A DNA stretch of 64,000 nt, from assembly GCA_016208165.1 (NCBI GenBank), contig JACQYL010000066.1, positions 1 to 64,000 of the forward strand. The letters are read 5' to 3'. Position numbers and translations under genes: made by a program. The notes under the pieces are model-generated. The model saw nothing but the letters and a program-made list of their open reading frames with translations. It ran no database searches and had not been told where the DNA came from. This document shows, piece after piece, positions 46,026-55,719 of the stretch. The stretch comes from Deltaproteobacteria bacterium. Its GTDB lineage: Bacteria > Desulfobacterota > Desulfarculia > JACQYL01. The stretch's first letter is position 1. Each line of letters opens with the position of its first letter.

Positions 46026-47001
46026 GTGACGGAACGCGTACTTAATCCGGCGTATGGAGTTTTGTGCTGTCTTATGGCGATCGCTCTAGCCACCTGCGCC
46101 ATAGAACCCCAACGACCGGTCGCCAAAGAGACGGCCGCCCGGAAGCTGGACCCGCGCGAATGGCCGTCGTTCACCGACGACATGGACACTCCCTCTCTTC
46201 TCAGGGCGATCAAAAACAGTCTTGACTATTACCAAGGCGCGCCCCAAGGTACTGTCTTTCAATTCGGACAAGACGCGTATCCGGTCGAGCACATGCGGGA
46301 ATCCAATCGGAGGCTGCTGGAGTGCCTGACCGCGGACGGGACTGGGGACAAGTTTCGCCGGCTGATTCGAGAACAGTATAACGTGTATCAGGCCGTAGGA
46401 GTCCGTGGCGACGGGGACATGTTGTTTACCGGGTACTACGAACCGGTTGTGGATGTGGACAAGGTTCATTCCGACGGCTATCCCTTCCCGATCCATTTAG
46501 CTCCCCCCGACCGGATTAAACCGGGTGGACGTGTTCTTTATGCAGGTACAGGGCTCGGGCGTGATCCGTTATCCGGACGGCTCCCATGTTCGTTTGGGCT
46601 ACGCCGGCGGGAACGGTCATCCGTACGTCAGCATCGGCAAGGTTCTCATCGAAGAAGGGCTCCTGGAGCGAGAAGAGATGTCCATGGGCGCCATCCGTTC
46701 TTACTTTGATTCGCATCCCGAGGAAATCGATCGTATATTGTCACAGAACCCGAGCTACGTATTTTTCCGTGTCGTCGAAGGCGGCCCCTTCGGCAACATC
46801 GCCGTTGAGCTCACCTCGGGCCGTTCCATAGCCACGGATGCAAGACTGTTTCCAAAAGGCGCTTTTGCATATATACGATCTCAGAAGCCGGTCCTGGGAT
46901 CCGGGAAGGCTCCGGAGCAGTGGGTCGAGTATGGACGCTTTGTGTGTAACCAGGACACAGGTGGAGCCATCAGGGGGCCCGGCCGGGTGGACGTGTTTTG
47001 A
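46026..47001 (+). pseudogene. mltA: Decayed membrane-bound lytic transglycosylase A (mltA)
   Basis: Two frames carry one MltA. The first (46026 on) has a lipoprotein signal ending LATC and the domain up to MLFTGYYEPVVDVDK...PFPIHLAPPDR. The second, in the next frame, starts at VDVFFMQVQGSG, runs through RLGYAGGNGHPYVSIGKVL and reaches the catalytic Asp in NQDTGGAIRG. Between them the 30-60 residues found in intact homologues are missing, and the frame shifts. It then ends at VDVF-TGA, where the family has VDxFWG, so the last 25 or so residues are also lost. A direct repeat CCGGGTGGACGTGTT (46521-46535 and 46983-46997) flanks the second part. Intact MltA cleaves peptidoglycan. Confidence 0.75.
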
Positions 47002-47015
47002 GGAGGCGGTCCCTA

Positions 47016-47534
47016 GTGAGCTATTTCGATCAGGCCATCCGGGAGAACCCGGAATTTGGAGCCGCTTACCACGACCGGGGTGTCGCCTATCAGAAAATGG
47101 GCGAAATGGAGAAGGCAATCCGGGATTTTGATGAGGCCATTCGGATCAGCGATCAAAACGTGAGCGCCTATTATAACCGAGGCGTCTGCTATACCATCAC
47201 ACGTGTGTATAAGCGCGCCATAGCGGATTTTCAAAAGGTCATCGAGCTCGCGCCGGAGGATCCTCGAGCCTACAACAACCTGGCATGGATCTACGCGGTT
47301 TCGAACGTCAAGAAATTCAGAAACCCGGAATTGGCCGTCGAGAACGCCCGGAAAGCCGTCGAGCTGACGAAGGGGGGTTACGCCGCTTACGTGGACACAT
47401 TGGCCGAGTCGTATTACGCTGCGGGAGACATCGAAAATGCCCAGGTGTGGGCGGAGAAGGCGATCTCCCTCGAACCGCAAAACAAGACCTACAAGGACCA
47501 CCTCGAGAGGTTCCGAAAGCCGCCCGAACAGTGA
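47016..47534 (+). CDS. TPR-repeat protein
   Basis: A 172-residue protein of four to five tetratricopeptide repeats (FGAAYHDRGVAYQKMGEMEKAIRDFDEAIRI, VSAYYNRGVCYTITRVYKRAIADFQKVIEL, PRAYNNLAWIYA, YAAYVDTLAESYYAAGDIENAQVWAEKAISL), a scaffold for protein contacts. There is no signal peptide with the GTG start at 47016, which has AGGAGG at 47002-47007. It opens within 15 bases of the mltA remnant stop. It may be the tail of a longer TPR protein that lost its N-terminus, because it begins abruptly within a repeat. Confidence 0.8.
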   Translation: MSYFDQAIRENPEFGAAYHDRGVAYQKMGEMEKAIRDFDEAIRISDQNVSAYYNRGVCYTITRVYKRAIADFQKVIELAPEDPRAYNNLAWIYAVSNVKKFRNPELAVENARKAVELTKGGYAAYVDTLAESYYAAGDIENAQVWAEKAISLEPQNKTYKDHLERFRKPPEQ

Positions 47535-47636
47535 AACGGTGATTTCGTCATTTCTAAACAGGCAGCGGTCGCGCCATCCGGACGAAAAGGGAATTCCGGC
47601 GATCGGAGGAGACGGACTTGTCGACTGTCGTAACGG

Positions 47637-48917
47637 CTAGAACAGACTCAATTGCTTGGAATATTTGGCGCGATCTTCTGCATCGAAAATCCGGATCTTT
47701 CCGAAAACGCCGTCATAACCAGGGGATATATGCAACCTGCCGTCACGCACGCGCAGGATGGCCTCAGCAATGAGTTCGGAACCGTGTTCTCGCAGGAGCG
47801 GCAGAGACGTTTCCAGGAGGATGTGCAACTCGGGACCCAGTCGGTTCAGCAAGTCCATGTAGAGGCGTTGCACCGGTTGGGTGTTCACTCCTTTTTCCAT
47901 GACCTCGGACAACACTTCAATCACTGGAACGATATGTTTGCAGACCGGGCTTCCCGACGGCCGGTATCCCGCGGGACGATCCGCCAATTCGGCGACCCGA
48001 TGCATGACTCCAACCGTAACTTTCGCGTTGCAATCCGGACACAGATATCGACTTTGTATCGTTTCCTCCGGGCTCATGCTTCTGCCGCACGGGCGATGGC
48101 CGTCGTAGTGATACTTGCCTTCCTGAGGATACATGTCCAGCGTCCCGGACAGCCCTCTTCGGGTGTGCAAAGCCCTCGCGATTCCGGCGAAGGATACTTC
48201 GCAATCGAACAGGTTGGCATTGCGTCCCAATTTGGACGGGGAATGAGCGTCCGAATTGGACACCAATGCGAAACCGTCTAAACCGGATATCCGCCAATTC
48301 ATAGGTGGATCCGATGAAAGCCCCGTTTCGATGGCGAAGATGTGGCCGGTCAAATCCCCATAGCAATCCTCGACCGAGTTGAAACCGGACTTGGCGCCCA
48401 ACACGCTGAAATGGGGCGTCCAGGCGTGTGCCGGAATAAACAGGATTTCGGGCGACACTTCGAGCGCCAGTTCCACAAGATCCCGGCTGTCCAATCCCAA
48501 AATGGGTCTGCCATCGGATCGGATGTTCCCTATTCGGTCGAGCTTTGCGTTCAGTCTTGAAGCGGTGTCTACATCGGGCAGCAGCAGCAGATGGTGCACT
48601 TTTCGGACCTTGCCGTTTTTCTTGTAGATCGTGCTGATCTCCGCCGAGAGTACGAAACGGACCTCCGATCGGCAGCTCTGCGGCACACCGTTCCTTTTAG
48701 AAAAATCGTAATCGGGGGAAAGAGCAAACAGCCCGTTGCCCGTTGGGACCAATTGCTCCTGTATCTCCTGGAACCATTTGGGGTGCGTGCAATCCCCGGT
48801 GGCGAGGACCTGTATCCCTTTGAGCTGCGCCCAGTGGTGAATGTGGGGCAGGTCCATGTCCTTGCTCGTGGCAACGGAAAATCGGGAATGCACATGCAGA
48901 TCGGCGATAAACTTCAT
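47637..48917 (-). CDS. Endonuclease-Q-like PHP-domain protein
   Basis: A 426-residue protein that matches the PHP-type endonuclease Q family: FIADLHVHSRFSVATSKDMDL at the N-terminus with metal ligands Asp6, His8, His10, then TGDCTHPKW, PAHAWTPHFSVLGAKSGFNSVEDCYGD, SNSDAHSPSKLGRNAN, and the zinc region with YLCPDCNAKVTVGVMHRV near residue 300. EndoQ, first described in archaea, nicks DNA 5' of deaminated bases or abasic sites. The family also holds proteins annotated only as PHP hydrolases, so activity is inference. It is convergent with the TPR gene. Confidence 0.82.
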   Translation of the reverse strand: MKFIADLHVHSRFSVATSKDMDLPHIHHWAQLKGIQVLATGDCTHPKWFQEIQEQLVPTGNGLFALSPDYDFSKRNGVPQSCRSEVRFVLSAEISTIYKKNGKVRKVHHLLLLPDVDTASRLNAKLDRIGNIRSDGRPILGLDSRDLVELALEVSPEILFIPAHAWTPHFSVLGAKSGFNSVEDCYGDLTGHIFAIETGLSSDPPMNWRISGLDGFALVSNSDAHSPSKLGRNANLFDCEVSFAGIARALHTRRGLSGTLDMYPQEGKYHYDGHRPCGRSMSPEETIQSRYLCPDCNAKVTVGVMHRVAELADRPAGYRPSGSPVCKHIVPVIEVLSEVMEKGVNTQPVQRLYMDLLNRLGPELHILLETSLPLLREHGSELIAEAILRVRDGRLHISPGYDGVFGKIRIFDAEDRAKYSKQLSLF

Positions 48918-49346
48918 TCAGGTCCGCCCGTGGGTGAGATGAGCAGACCTTAGGGAAGTCGATGCTGCTTGTCAAGGACTACCCCCACTCTATCCCCGGC
49001 TTCTGATTTCGGAACGCCGAGCGGTCTCGACAATTCGAGGGCGCCGTGCACTTCGAGACGACGACGACGGGAAGGAGACGCCGCCCATGAAAGGGTAATC
49101 AGGGAAAAGGACTTCATCCGATCTCCGTCAGGAGCTTCGTCTCGACAAAAGTGTGTCAAATTAAACACGGCGGCCGCACCAGTTGTGGCATTTTCCCAAC
49201 ATATGCCATGATACGAACGCGGGTCTCTTCCCCGATCGAGGGAATTCCCTAACAAATATATAAGCATAAATCCTATTCAAGTTTGGATGTGACTCCTGGC
49301 CCGATATTTGCTATTAGATGATTCCAAGGAAAGAGGAGAAGAGAGT
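48918..49346. other. Divergent region between EndoQ-like gene and lpxC
   Basis: About 430 bases with no gene. A perfect 12-base palindrome AGGGAATTCCCT lies at 49239-49250, followed by an AT-rich stretch at 49251-49280. It could be an operator before lpxC; no clear -35/-10 pair was found. Confidence 0.45.
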
Positions 49347-50279
49347 TTGACTACATGGCAGCAGCGAACGATTCGTAGAGAAATCGGGTGCACCGGTGTA
49401 GGGCTTCATACCGGAGAGCGGATTGCATTGAAACTCAAACCGGCGGATCCCGATTCGGGCATCCGTTTCGTACGGGCTGACCTGGATTCCCGGCCCGAGA
49501 TTCCGGCGTGCCTCGAGTGCGTTGCGGATACTCGATTGGCGACCACGTTGGCGGAAGGCGGAAACCGCATTTCCACCGTCGAGCATCTGTTGGCGGCTCT
49601 TAGAGGCATGGGTGTCGACAATGCGACCGTCGATGTCGACGGTCCCGAAGTACCTATTATGGACGGCAGCGCAGGTCCGTTTGTCGCGCTCATCAGCGAC
49701 GCCGGCGTCCGGGAACAGAACTGTCCGAGAAACTTCATTATTATCGAAAAACCCATTTCCGTTCATGATGGTGAGAAATCCGTGGCGATCGCCCCGTCAA
49801 ACGGATTCGAGATCAAATACACCATCGACTTTGATCATCCGCTTTTGAGACGCCAGTCTCTTTCCATGAGTATTTCAAAGCGCACCTTCCAGAAAAAAAT
49901 TTGCAGGGCGCGTACGTTTGGTTTCCTGAAGGAAGTTGAATACCTGTGGAACAACGGTTTGGCTCTCGGCGGCTCCCTGGAAAATGCGGTGGTGATCGAC
50001 GATTCCAGGATTCTGAACGAAGGCGGGCTACGATATCCCGACGAATTTGTTCGCCACAAGATTCTTGACTTCATTGGGGACGTGTCCTTGCTGGGCTTGC
50101 CCCTCTTGGGCGCGTGCACGGTTTACAAATCCGGACATGCGTTGAATCACAGTCTGATCCGCCGACTCTGCGACAGTCCGACCCATTACCGCGTGGGCCG
50201 GCTGGACGAGATCATCCCGGGAATGGATCGGTCCGCACCGCAGCGCCTGTTTCCTCTGGTACGGCCTGCCGCAGCCTGA
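49347..50279 (+). CDS. lpxC: UDP-3-O-acyl-N-acetylglucosamine deacetylase
   Basis: A 310-residue zinc enzyme, the committed step of lipid A synthesis. GVGLHTGE near residue 18, STVEHLLAAL with zinc ligand His near 76, then EFVRHKILDFIGD with the second His and the Asp ligand near 235-239, and SGHALNHSLI with the catalytic His near 263. TTG 49347 is chosen because AGGAG/AAGAGAG stands before it; other starts upstream are possible (49308). It is standalone here, not next to the other lipid A genes. Confidence 0.95.
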   Translation: MTTWQQRTIRREIGCTGVGLHTGERIALKLKPADPDSGIRFVRADLDSRPEIPACLECVADTRLATTLAEGGNRISTVEHLLAALRGMGVDNATVDVDGPEVPIMDGSAGPFVALISDAGVREQNCPRNFIIIEKPISVHDGEKSVAIAPSNGFEIKYTIDFDHPLLRRQSLSMSISKRTFQKKICRARTFGFLKEVEYLWNNGLALGGSLENAVVIDDSRILNEGGLRYPDEFVRHKILDFIGDVSLLGLPLLGACTVYKSGHALNHSLIRRLCDSPTHYRVGRLDEIIPGMDRSAPQRLFPLVRPAAA

Positions 50280-50519
50280 TCTTCGCTTCCTGCCGCGGTT
50301 TCCCTTCAAACATAAGACTTGAATTTTTTCATGGTCTGGCCTACAACTATGTCTGTTTCTTAACCGGCAGACTCCCGCCTCCAACGGGTCGAGCTCCGTA
50401 TGCGCGCATACGAGACGGCAAGTTTTTCCACCAACTGGGGTACGCTCTGTTGAATGGCCGGGCGAGTGGAGATGCAGCCTCTTTACCTTGGCCGAATCAC
50501 CTGAAACAAACATATTTTC

Positions 50520-51140
50520 ATGGTCCAATTGATCGCCTCAGACAGAAAGAGTCCGCCAGGCTCGTGGATTGCCTTCGCGATTCTTGCAGTCCTTATTTTC
50601 GTATTTGGACCCGACCTTTCCCATGCCGAGAACGCCACCATCGACGATGTTCTGATCACACCGGCCGGAGAGCATCTTCTTCTCTACTGTCGCGCTAGAA
50701 ACTGCTTCACCGAAGAGATGAACCGGGCCATCCTCAGCGGAATTCAGACAACATTTACCTTCCGTGTTCAGTTTTACAAAGAGACGCGCTTATGGTTCGA
50801 CGAGGAATTGGCCGATCTTCATATTGATCATACGATCAAATACAACTCACTGAAAAGGCAGTTCGTGGTGACGATAGGTGACGGCCGTTCCGGGAACGAA
50901 AATATCACTCTCCGGGAGTTCTATAAAGCAAAAGCCCTCCTCACCGAACTCAACGGCATCCAGCTTGCCCCATTGACCGGCCTGGACCCGGAAGCAACTT
51001 ACCGACTGCGGGTAAAAGCCGAACTCAACAAGGTTCGCTTACCTTTCTATCTCCACTATGTCCTTTTTTTTGTTTCTCTATGGGATTTCGAAACGGAGTG
51101 GCACGAAATCGAACTCACCTACGAGGGAAATCCTTTGTAG
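50520..51140 (+). CDS. DUF4390 protein upstream of the NtrY/NtrX pair
   Basis: A 206-residue exported or anchored protein. Residues 15-36 are a signal sequence or anchor, and the rest is a beta-rich domain with LLYCRARNCFTEEMNRAILSGIQTTFTFRVQFYK, typical of DUF4390. Its function is unknown. It is 18 bases before the ntrY-like gene, an arrangement kept in many Desulfobacterota, so it may pass a periplasmic signal to the kinase. That is inference from context. Confidence 0.85.
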   Translation: MVQLIASDRKSPPGSWIAFAILAVLIFVFGPDLSHAENATIDDVLITPAGEHLLLYCRARNCFTEEMNRAILSGIQTTFTFRVQFYKETRLWFDEELADLHIDHTIKYNSLKRQFVVTIGDGRSGNENITLREFYKAKALLTELNGIQLAPLTGLDPEATYRLRVKAELNKVRLPFYLHYVLFFVSLWDFETEWHEIELTYEGNPL

Positions 51141-51158
51141 CTCGGGCGGAAGATCGCC

Positions 51159-53387
51159 ATGAAATCCGATAAAAGCGTCCCTATTGACAAAGAGACTCGC
51201 AAGCGCCGCAGGGAGAGGGTCGCCATCCTTGTCGTTCTGATTGCCTTGGTGGTGGTCACCTACATCGAGGTCCATTCCGATGAATACGGGATGGGTCTCC
51301 CCCTCTGGAACAGTGTACTGTTTTTCGCTCTGGTCAACATCAACACCACGCTACTGCTCCTGCTCATATTCCTGGTCGTGCGCAATCTGGTCAAATTGCT
51401 CTTCGAACGGAAGCAGGGCATACTGGGAGCCAAGCTGAGAACGCGGTTGGTGGTTGCGTTCACCGGCTTGTCGCTGATCCCCACCATTCTTCTGTTTTTT
51501 CTATCCCTGCAATTCATCTCATCGAGCATCGAGCGCTGGTTCAGTCTGAACGTCGAGCATTCCCTGCAGAACGCTCTGGATCTGGGTACAAGCTACTATC
51601 AGGATATGACGGATGAAGTTCTGCATCTCGGGAAGATAGCAGCCCAAAGGATAGAGAAGGAGGAGGCTTCTTCCGGAGGGCCGACGGTTGAGACCGTTCT
51701 GTCCGAAGAAATGGACAGAGCCAACCTCGCTTTCCTCTCTTTCTATTCCCTTCCCCGGAAAACTTGGATCACCGCCGGGAATCAATACGATTGGTTTTCG
51801 CCGACCGCACCTTTTTTCGCAGAGCCGTTTCGAAAGGCTCTTGTTAACGGTGAATCCGAAATCTCCGTCCTTTCCCGAAAGGATGGAGATTGGCTGGTGG
51901 CCTTTGTGCCCTTGAGTTCAAAAGATGAAACGGGCGCGGACAGGACCGTCGTTATCGCGGCTAGAAATATCTCCTCCGATCTGATCGAAAAAATGGAGCA
52001 CGTTTCGGCCGGCTACGAGAGCTACAAGCAAGCGCTGCTACTAAAAAATCCGATCAAGACCACACATTACATCATCCTCTCGATGGTGACTCTCATTATC
52101 CTGTTTTTTGCCACCTGGTACGGGTTCTATCTGTCGCGAGAGCTGACGGATCCGATTCAGAAACTGGCGGAGGCCACCAACCGTGTCGCTCTCGGAGACT
52201 ACGACGTCGAGATCGACATCGAGTCCCGGGACGAAATCGGCACCCTTGTTCGCTCTTTCAATCAAATGGCGCAGGACTTGATGAAGAATAAGCGACAGTT
52301 GGACAGCACCAACCAGCAGCTTGTGCGCCGGAACCTCGAGATCGAGCAGCGAAGACAGTATATGGAAGTCCTGTTGAAGAACGTCGCGGCGGGCGTCATA
52401 GCCGTGGACGCCCAGGGACGTATCACGACGGTCAACAAATCCGCCGAGAGGATGCTGAGCATACGCGCGGATAAGCTCCTGAATCGCCACATCGACTATT
52501 TCATTCGCCCTCCCTACGGGGACGTTATCCAGGGATTCCTTGACGAGCTTGAGTTACTCAAAGTGGACTCATTGGAGAAGCAGGTCAAGATCCCCATAGG
52601 TTCCAGCACCCTGTCGCTGCTCGTCAAAATCAATCAATTGAAGGATGAAGACGATCAATACATGGGAATGGTCGTTGTGCTGGACGATCTATCCGAGATG
52701 GAAAAGGCGCAACGTATTATAGCATGGAGAGAAGTCGCCCGGAGGATTGCTCACGAAATCAAGAACCCACTCACTCCAATCCAGTTGTGCGCCCAACGTC
52801 TGCAGAAGCGGTACGGGGATCGATTCCAGGATGACGGCCAGGTGTTTAAAGATTGTACATCCACCATTGTTCAGCAGGTAAAAGAGCTGAAGAGGCTGGT
52901 GAACGAATTCTCGACATTTGCCCGCATGCCCGCGGCCAACCCCATGCCCAACGATCTGAATGAGATTATCGAAGAAACCCTGCCCTTGTATAAAGAGTCT
53001 CATAAGCGAATTGCATTCAGTTACGAGAGGAACAAAGCTGTGCCCCTGTGCAATGTGGACAAGGAGCAAATGAAGCGGGTGCTCGTGAACCTTCTGGACA
53101 ATGCCGTTAGCGTTGTGGAGGCCGATGAGGGAGAAGTGCTGATATCAGCGGATTACGATCCGGTCCTGAAGCTCGCACGCATCGAGATTGCAGACAACGG
53201 CCCCGGCATTCCTGCAGAGGATCGACCGAGACTGTTCGAACCGTACTTTTCGACGAAGAAATCCGGGACAGGCCTGGGTCTGGCCATTGTGAACACCATT
53301 ATCCAAGATCATGACGGGTATATTCGCGTGCGTGACAACAAGCCGAAAGGGACCCGTTTTGTAATCGAACTCCCCGTAAGGAGATGA
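51159..53387 (+). CDS. NtrY-type membrane sensor histidine kinase
   Basis: A 742-residue kinase. Three N-terminal membrane helices (about residues 12-110) lead to a periplasmic or extracellular sensing part (near 130-295), a fourth helix (near 305-325), HAMP (DPIQKLAEATNRVALGDYDVEI), a PAS domain (KNVAAGVIAVDAQGRITTVNKSAERML) and the HisKA box with phospho-His532 in AHEIKNPLTPIQLCAQRL. The ATP-binding lid is LVNLLDNAV, ADNGPGIP and GTGLGLAIV. The stop is one base before the GTG of the regulator gene, so the pair is coupled. The ligand is unknown. Confidence 0.93.
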   Translation: MKSDKSVPIDKETRKRRRERVAILVVLIALVVVTYIEVHSDEYGMGLPLWNSVLFFALVNINTTLLLLLIFLVVRNLVKLLFERKQGILGAKLRTRLVVAFTGLSLIPTILLFFLSLQFISSSIERWFSLNVEHSLQNALDLGTSYYQDMTDEVLHLGKIAAQRIEKEEASSGGPTVETVLSEEMDRANLAFLSFYSLPRKTWITAGNQYDWFSPTAPFFAEPFRKALVNGESEISVLSRKDGDWLVAFVPLSSKDETGADRTVVIAARNISSDLIEKMEHVSAGYESYKQALLLKNPIKTTHYIILSMVTLIILFFATWYGFYLSRELTDPIQKLAEATNRVALGDYDVEIDIESRDEIGTLVRSFNQMAQDLMKNKRQLDSTNQQLVRRNLEIEQRRQYMEVLLKNVAAGVIAVDAQGRITTVNKSAERMLSIRADKLLNRHIDYFIRPPYGDVIQGFLDELELLKVDSLEKQVKIPIGSSTLSLLVKINQLKDEDDQYMGMVVVLDDLSEMEKAQRIIAWREVARRIAHEIKNPLTPIQLCAQRLQKRYGDRFQDDGQVFKDCTSTIVQQVKELKRLVNEFSTFARMPAANPMPNDLNEIIEETLPLYKESHKRIAFSYERNKAVPLCNVDKEQMKRVLVNLLDNAVSVVEADEGEVLISADYDPVLKLARIEIADNGPGIPAEDRPRLFEPYFSTKKSGTGLGLAIVNTIIQDHDGYIRVRDNKPKGTRFVIELPVRR

Positions 53388-53388
53388 C

Positions 53389-54756
53389 GTGGAAGCGCCG
53401 GAAAGCATTCTCCTGGTGGATGACGAAATCAGCATATTGCAGTCGCTGAGCGGTATTCTTGAAGATGAAGGGTACGAAGTCCTGACCGCTCAATCGGGAG
53501 AGGACGCTCTGCGACTTCTCGACCAAGCGGACATAGACCTGTTCATCCTTGATATCTGGCTTCCGAAAATGGACGGTATCGAACTGCTTGAACGGATCAG
53601 GACGAGGAACGCCTTGATACCGGTTGTCATGATAAGCGGTCACGGCAGCATAGAAACAGCGGTGAAGGCGACCCGACTGGGGGCGTTTGATTATCTCGAG
53701 AAACCGCTCTCCCTGGAAAAGGTTCTGGTAACGGTCAATAATGCCTTACGCTACGGGAGGTTATCCAGGGAAAATCAATTGCTGAAGTCGAAAACGGCGC
53801 AGGTACGCCAAATCAACGGCAACAGTATCCCAATTCGAAAGCTTACCGAGCAGATACGCATTGTCGCACCAACCCAGGCGAGCGTTTTGATCACCGGTGA
53901 AAACGGCACGGGAAAGGAGCTCGTAGCCCACTCGATTCACCGGCTCAGCGATCGCGCATCGAGACCTCTTATCGAAGTCAATTGTGCCGCAATTCCGGAG
54001 GAACTCATCGAAAGCGAACTATTCGGACATGAAAAAGGCGCTTTTACCGGCGCAACTGAACAAAAAAAAGGCAAATTCGATCTGGCTCACGAAGGAACAC
54101 TTTTCCTGGACGAGATCGGGGATATGAGCCTAAAAACCCAGTCGAAGATACTCCGCATACTGCAGGAGAGGCGCTTCGAACGGGTGGGCGGCGCCAAGAC
54201 CATCATGGTGGATGTACGGGTCCTGGCAGCCACAAACAAGGATCTGGAGAAGGAAATCCGGGAAGGACAATTTCGTCAAGATCTATACTACCGCCTCAAT
54301 GTGATTCCGATTCACGTACCCCCCCTTCGCGATCGAACCGAAGATATACAGGTGCTGGCCAGGGAGTTTCTCCGCGAATACGCACTCGGTTCAGGGTCGC
54401 GCCCCAAGAAGCTCACCTCACGAGGAATCGATCTTCTGACCCACTATGGATGGCCGGGAAATGTGAGGGAACTTAAGAATCTGATGGAACGCGTCGCTAT
54501 CTTATCCCCGGATGAAGTGATCAGTGATGATCTGTTGGAAAGGTTCATCCGGAAGGGCGACTCCTATCCTCCCGAGAAGACAAGTCTGGATGCGCCGACC
54601 TTGAAGGAAGCACGACAGGAGTTCGAACGGGCCTACATAGCCAGAAGGCTGGCGGAGCACGGGGGGAATGTTTCTCAGACGGCTGCAGCCATTGGTATTG
54701 AGCGGAGCCATCTGCACAAAAAAATGAAGGCCCTCGGGCTGACGGAAACCTCCTGA
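53389..54756 (+). CDS. NtrX/NtrC-type sigma-54-dependent response regulator
   Basis: A 455-residue regulator. The receiver has DDE at 11-13 and phospho-Asp55 in LFILDIWLPKMDG. The AAA+ domain has Walker A GENGTGKE near 170 and the sigma-54 contact loop EKGAFTGA near 214-221, then the Walker B region GTLFLDEIGDM. The C-terminus is a Fis-type helix-turn-helix (GGNVSQTAAAIGIERSHLHKKMKALGL). It should activate sigma-54 promoters on signal from the adjoining kinase. The GTG start follows GTAAGGAG. Confidence 0.95.
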   Translation: MEAPESILLVDDEISILQSLSGILEDEGYEVLTAQSGEDALRLLDQADIDLFILDIWLPKMDGIELLERIRTRNALIPVVMISGHGSIETAVKATRLGAFDYLEKPLSLEKVLVTVNNALRYGRLSRENQLLKSKTAQVRQINGNSIPIRKLTEQIRIVAPTQASVLITGENGTGKELVAHSIHRLSDRASRPLIEVNCAAIPEELIESELFGHEKGAFTGATEQKKGKFDLAHEGTLFLDEIGDMSLKTQSKILRILQERRFERVGGAKTIMVDVRVLAATNKDLEKEIREGQFRQDLYYRLNVIPIHVPPLRDRTEDIQVLAREFLREYALGSGSRPKKLTSRGIDLLTHYGWPGNVRELKNLMERVAILSPDEVISDDLLERFIRKGDSYPPEKTSLDAPTLKEARQEFERAYIARRLAEHGGNVSQTAAAIGIERSHLHKKMKALGLTETS

Positions 54757-55074
54757 TCTGCGCTTCCGGTTGCCTCGCTTCCCGCGTGGCATTTCCCTTG
54801 ATCCCATAGAAACGAGCCTGGCAGCGAGTCTACCGTCGCGCCTCCGACCTTCCGTCTGTACACCGAAACACTTGTTGGGGCGACCTTAAGAATCATTATG
54901 AAGGTAGATCTTTCAGGCGGGTGCGCAGGTTTTCCGATTTCGATTCACGCGGGAGACCACTGAACCCGGTTCAAGGCTTCACTGTGAGCACGTAGTGTGA
55001 TATGAGGAGCCCACTGTGCCGTTCATATTCGACGATGCACTTGCAGCACATACGATGGAATAGGAGAATGATCG
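54757..55074. other. Intergenic region before rdgB
   Basis: About 320 bases with no gene. AGGAG at 55061-55065 serves rdgB. No convincing promoter or terminator. Confidence 0.45.
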
Positions 55075-55719
55075 ATGACTACAACAGCGACGCCCCTCAT
55101 TCTGGCAACCTATAATACGGGAAAAACTAGAGAAATCAGATCGATCCTGAAAAACTACCCTGTGATTATACGCGATCTGAGTGATTTTGGGGTCATCCCT
55201 TCGGTGGAAGAAGACGGCGCCACTTTCGAAGACAACGCGTTCAAGAAAGCGTCATTCACGGCAAAGGTACTGGGCCTTCCAACATTGGCCGACGATTCCG
55301 GCCTTGTGGTCCCCGCCTTGAACGGCGCCCCGGGGATCTATTCCGCCCGTTACGCCGGCCCCGGCGCTTCGGATGCGGACAACAATCAAAAGCTTCTCCG
55401 GGAAATGCAGGGAATCGAGGATCGTTCCGCCGTTTTCGAGTGTGTCCTGGCGCTGGCCGTTCCTACCGGACCGGCGCTGATCTACGAGGGTCGGTGCGAA
55501 GGCTTGATCCTCGAGGAATTAAGGGGTTCGGGGGGATTCGGATACGATCCGTTGTTTTTCTACCCGCCTCTAGGTAAAACCTTTGCGGAACTGAGCGGCG
55601 AAGAGAAGAACGAGGTGAGTCACAGGGGGCGGGCATTACGGGAATTAGCTCGAGAATTCGATAAGGTGTTGATCTGGTTGCGGCACCGTCTCGAAGAAGC
55701 TCCCATCAAGTGGGCGTAA
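55075..55719 (+). CDS. rdgB: dITP/XTP pyrophosphatase (RdgB/HAM1)
   Basis: A 214-residue house-cleaning enzyme that hydrolyses dITP, ITP and XTP to monophosphates, keeping deaminated purines out of DNA. ILATYNTGKTREI near residue 9 holds the NTP-binding SxN-K loop, EEDGATFEDNAFKKA the metal-binding Glu, LADDSGLVVPALNGAPGIYSARYAG the catalytic Asp, GGFGYDPLFFYPPLGKTFAEL the base site, and the C-terminal NEVSHRGRAL. ATG 55075 is preceded by AGGAGAATGATCG. It fits with the repair genes elsewhere in the window (mutS2, uvrB, EndoQ-like). Confidence 0.95.
   Translation: MTTTATPLILATYNTGKTREIRSILKNYPVIIRDLSDFGVIPSVEEDGATFEDNAFKKASFTAKVLGLPTLADDSGLVVPALNGAPGIYSARYAGPGASDADNNQKLLREMQGIEDRSAVFECVLALAVPTGPALIYEGRCEGLILEELRGSGGFGYDPLFFYPPLGKTFAELSGEEKNEVSHRGRALRELAREFDKVLIWLRHRLEEAPIKWA

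Noticed and set aside
54787-54802. Sigma-54-like sequence TGGCAT-N5-TTGAT after the NtrX-type gene
   Set aside because: The -12 GC is replaced by GA and it lies about 270 bases from rdgB; too weak to call.
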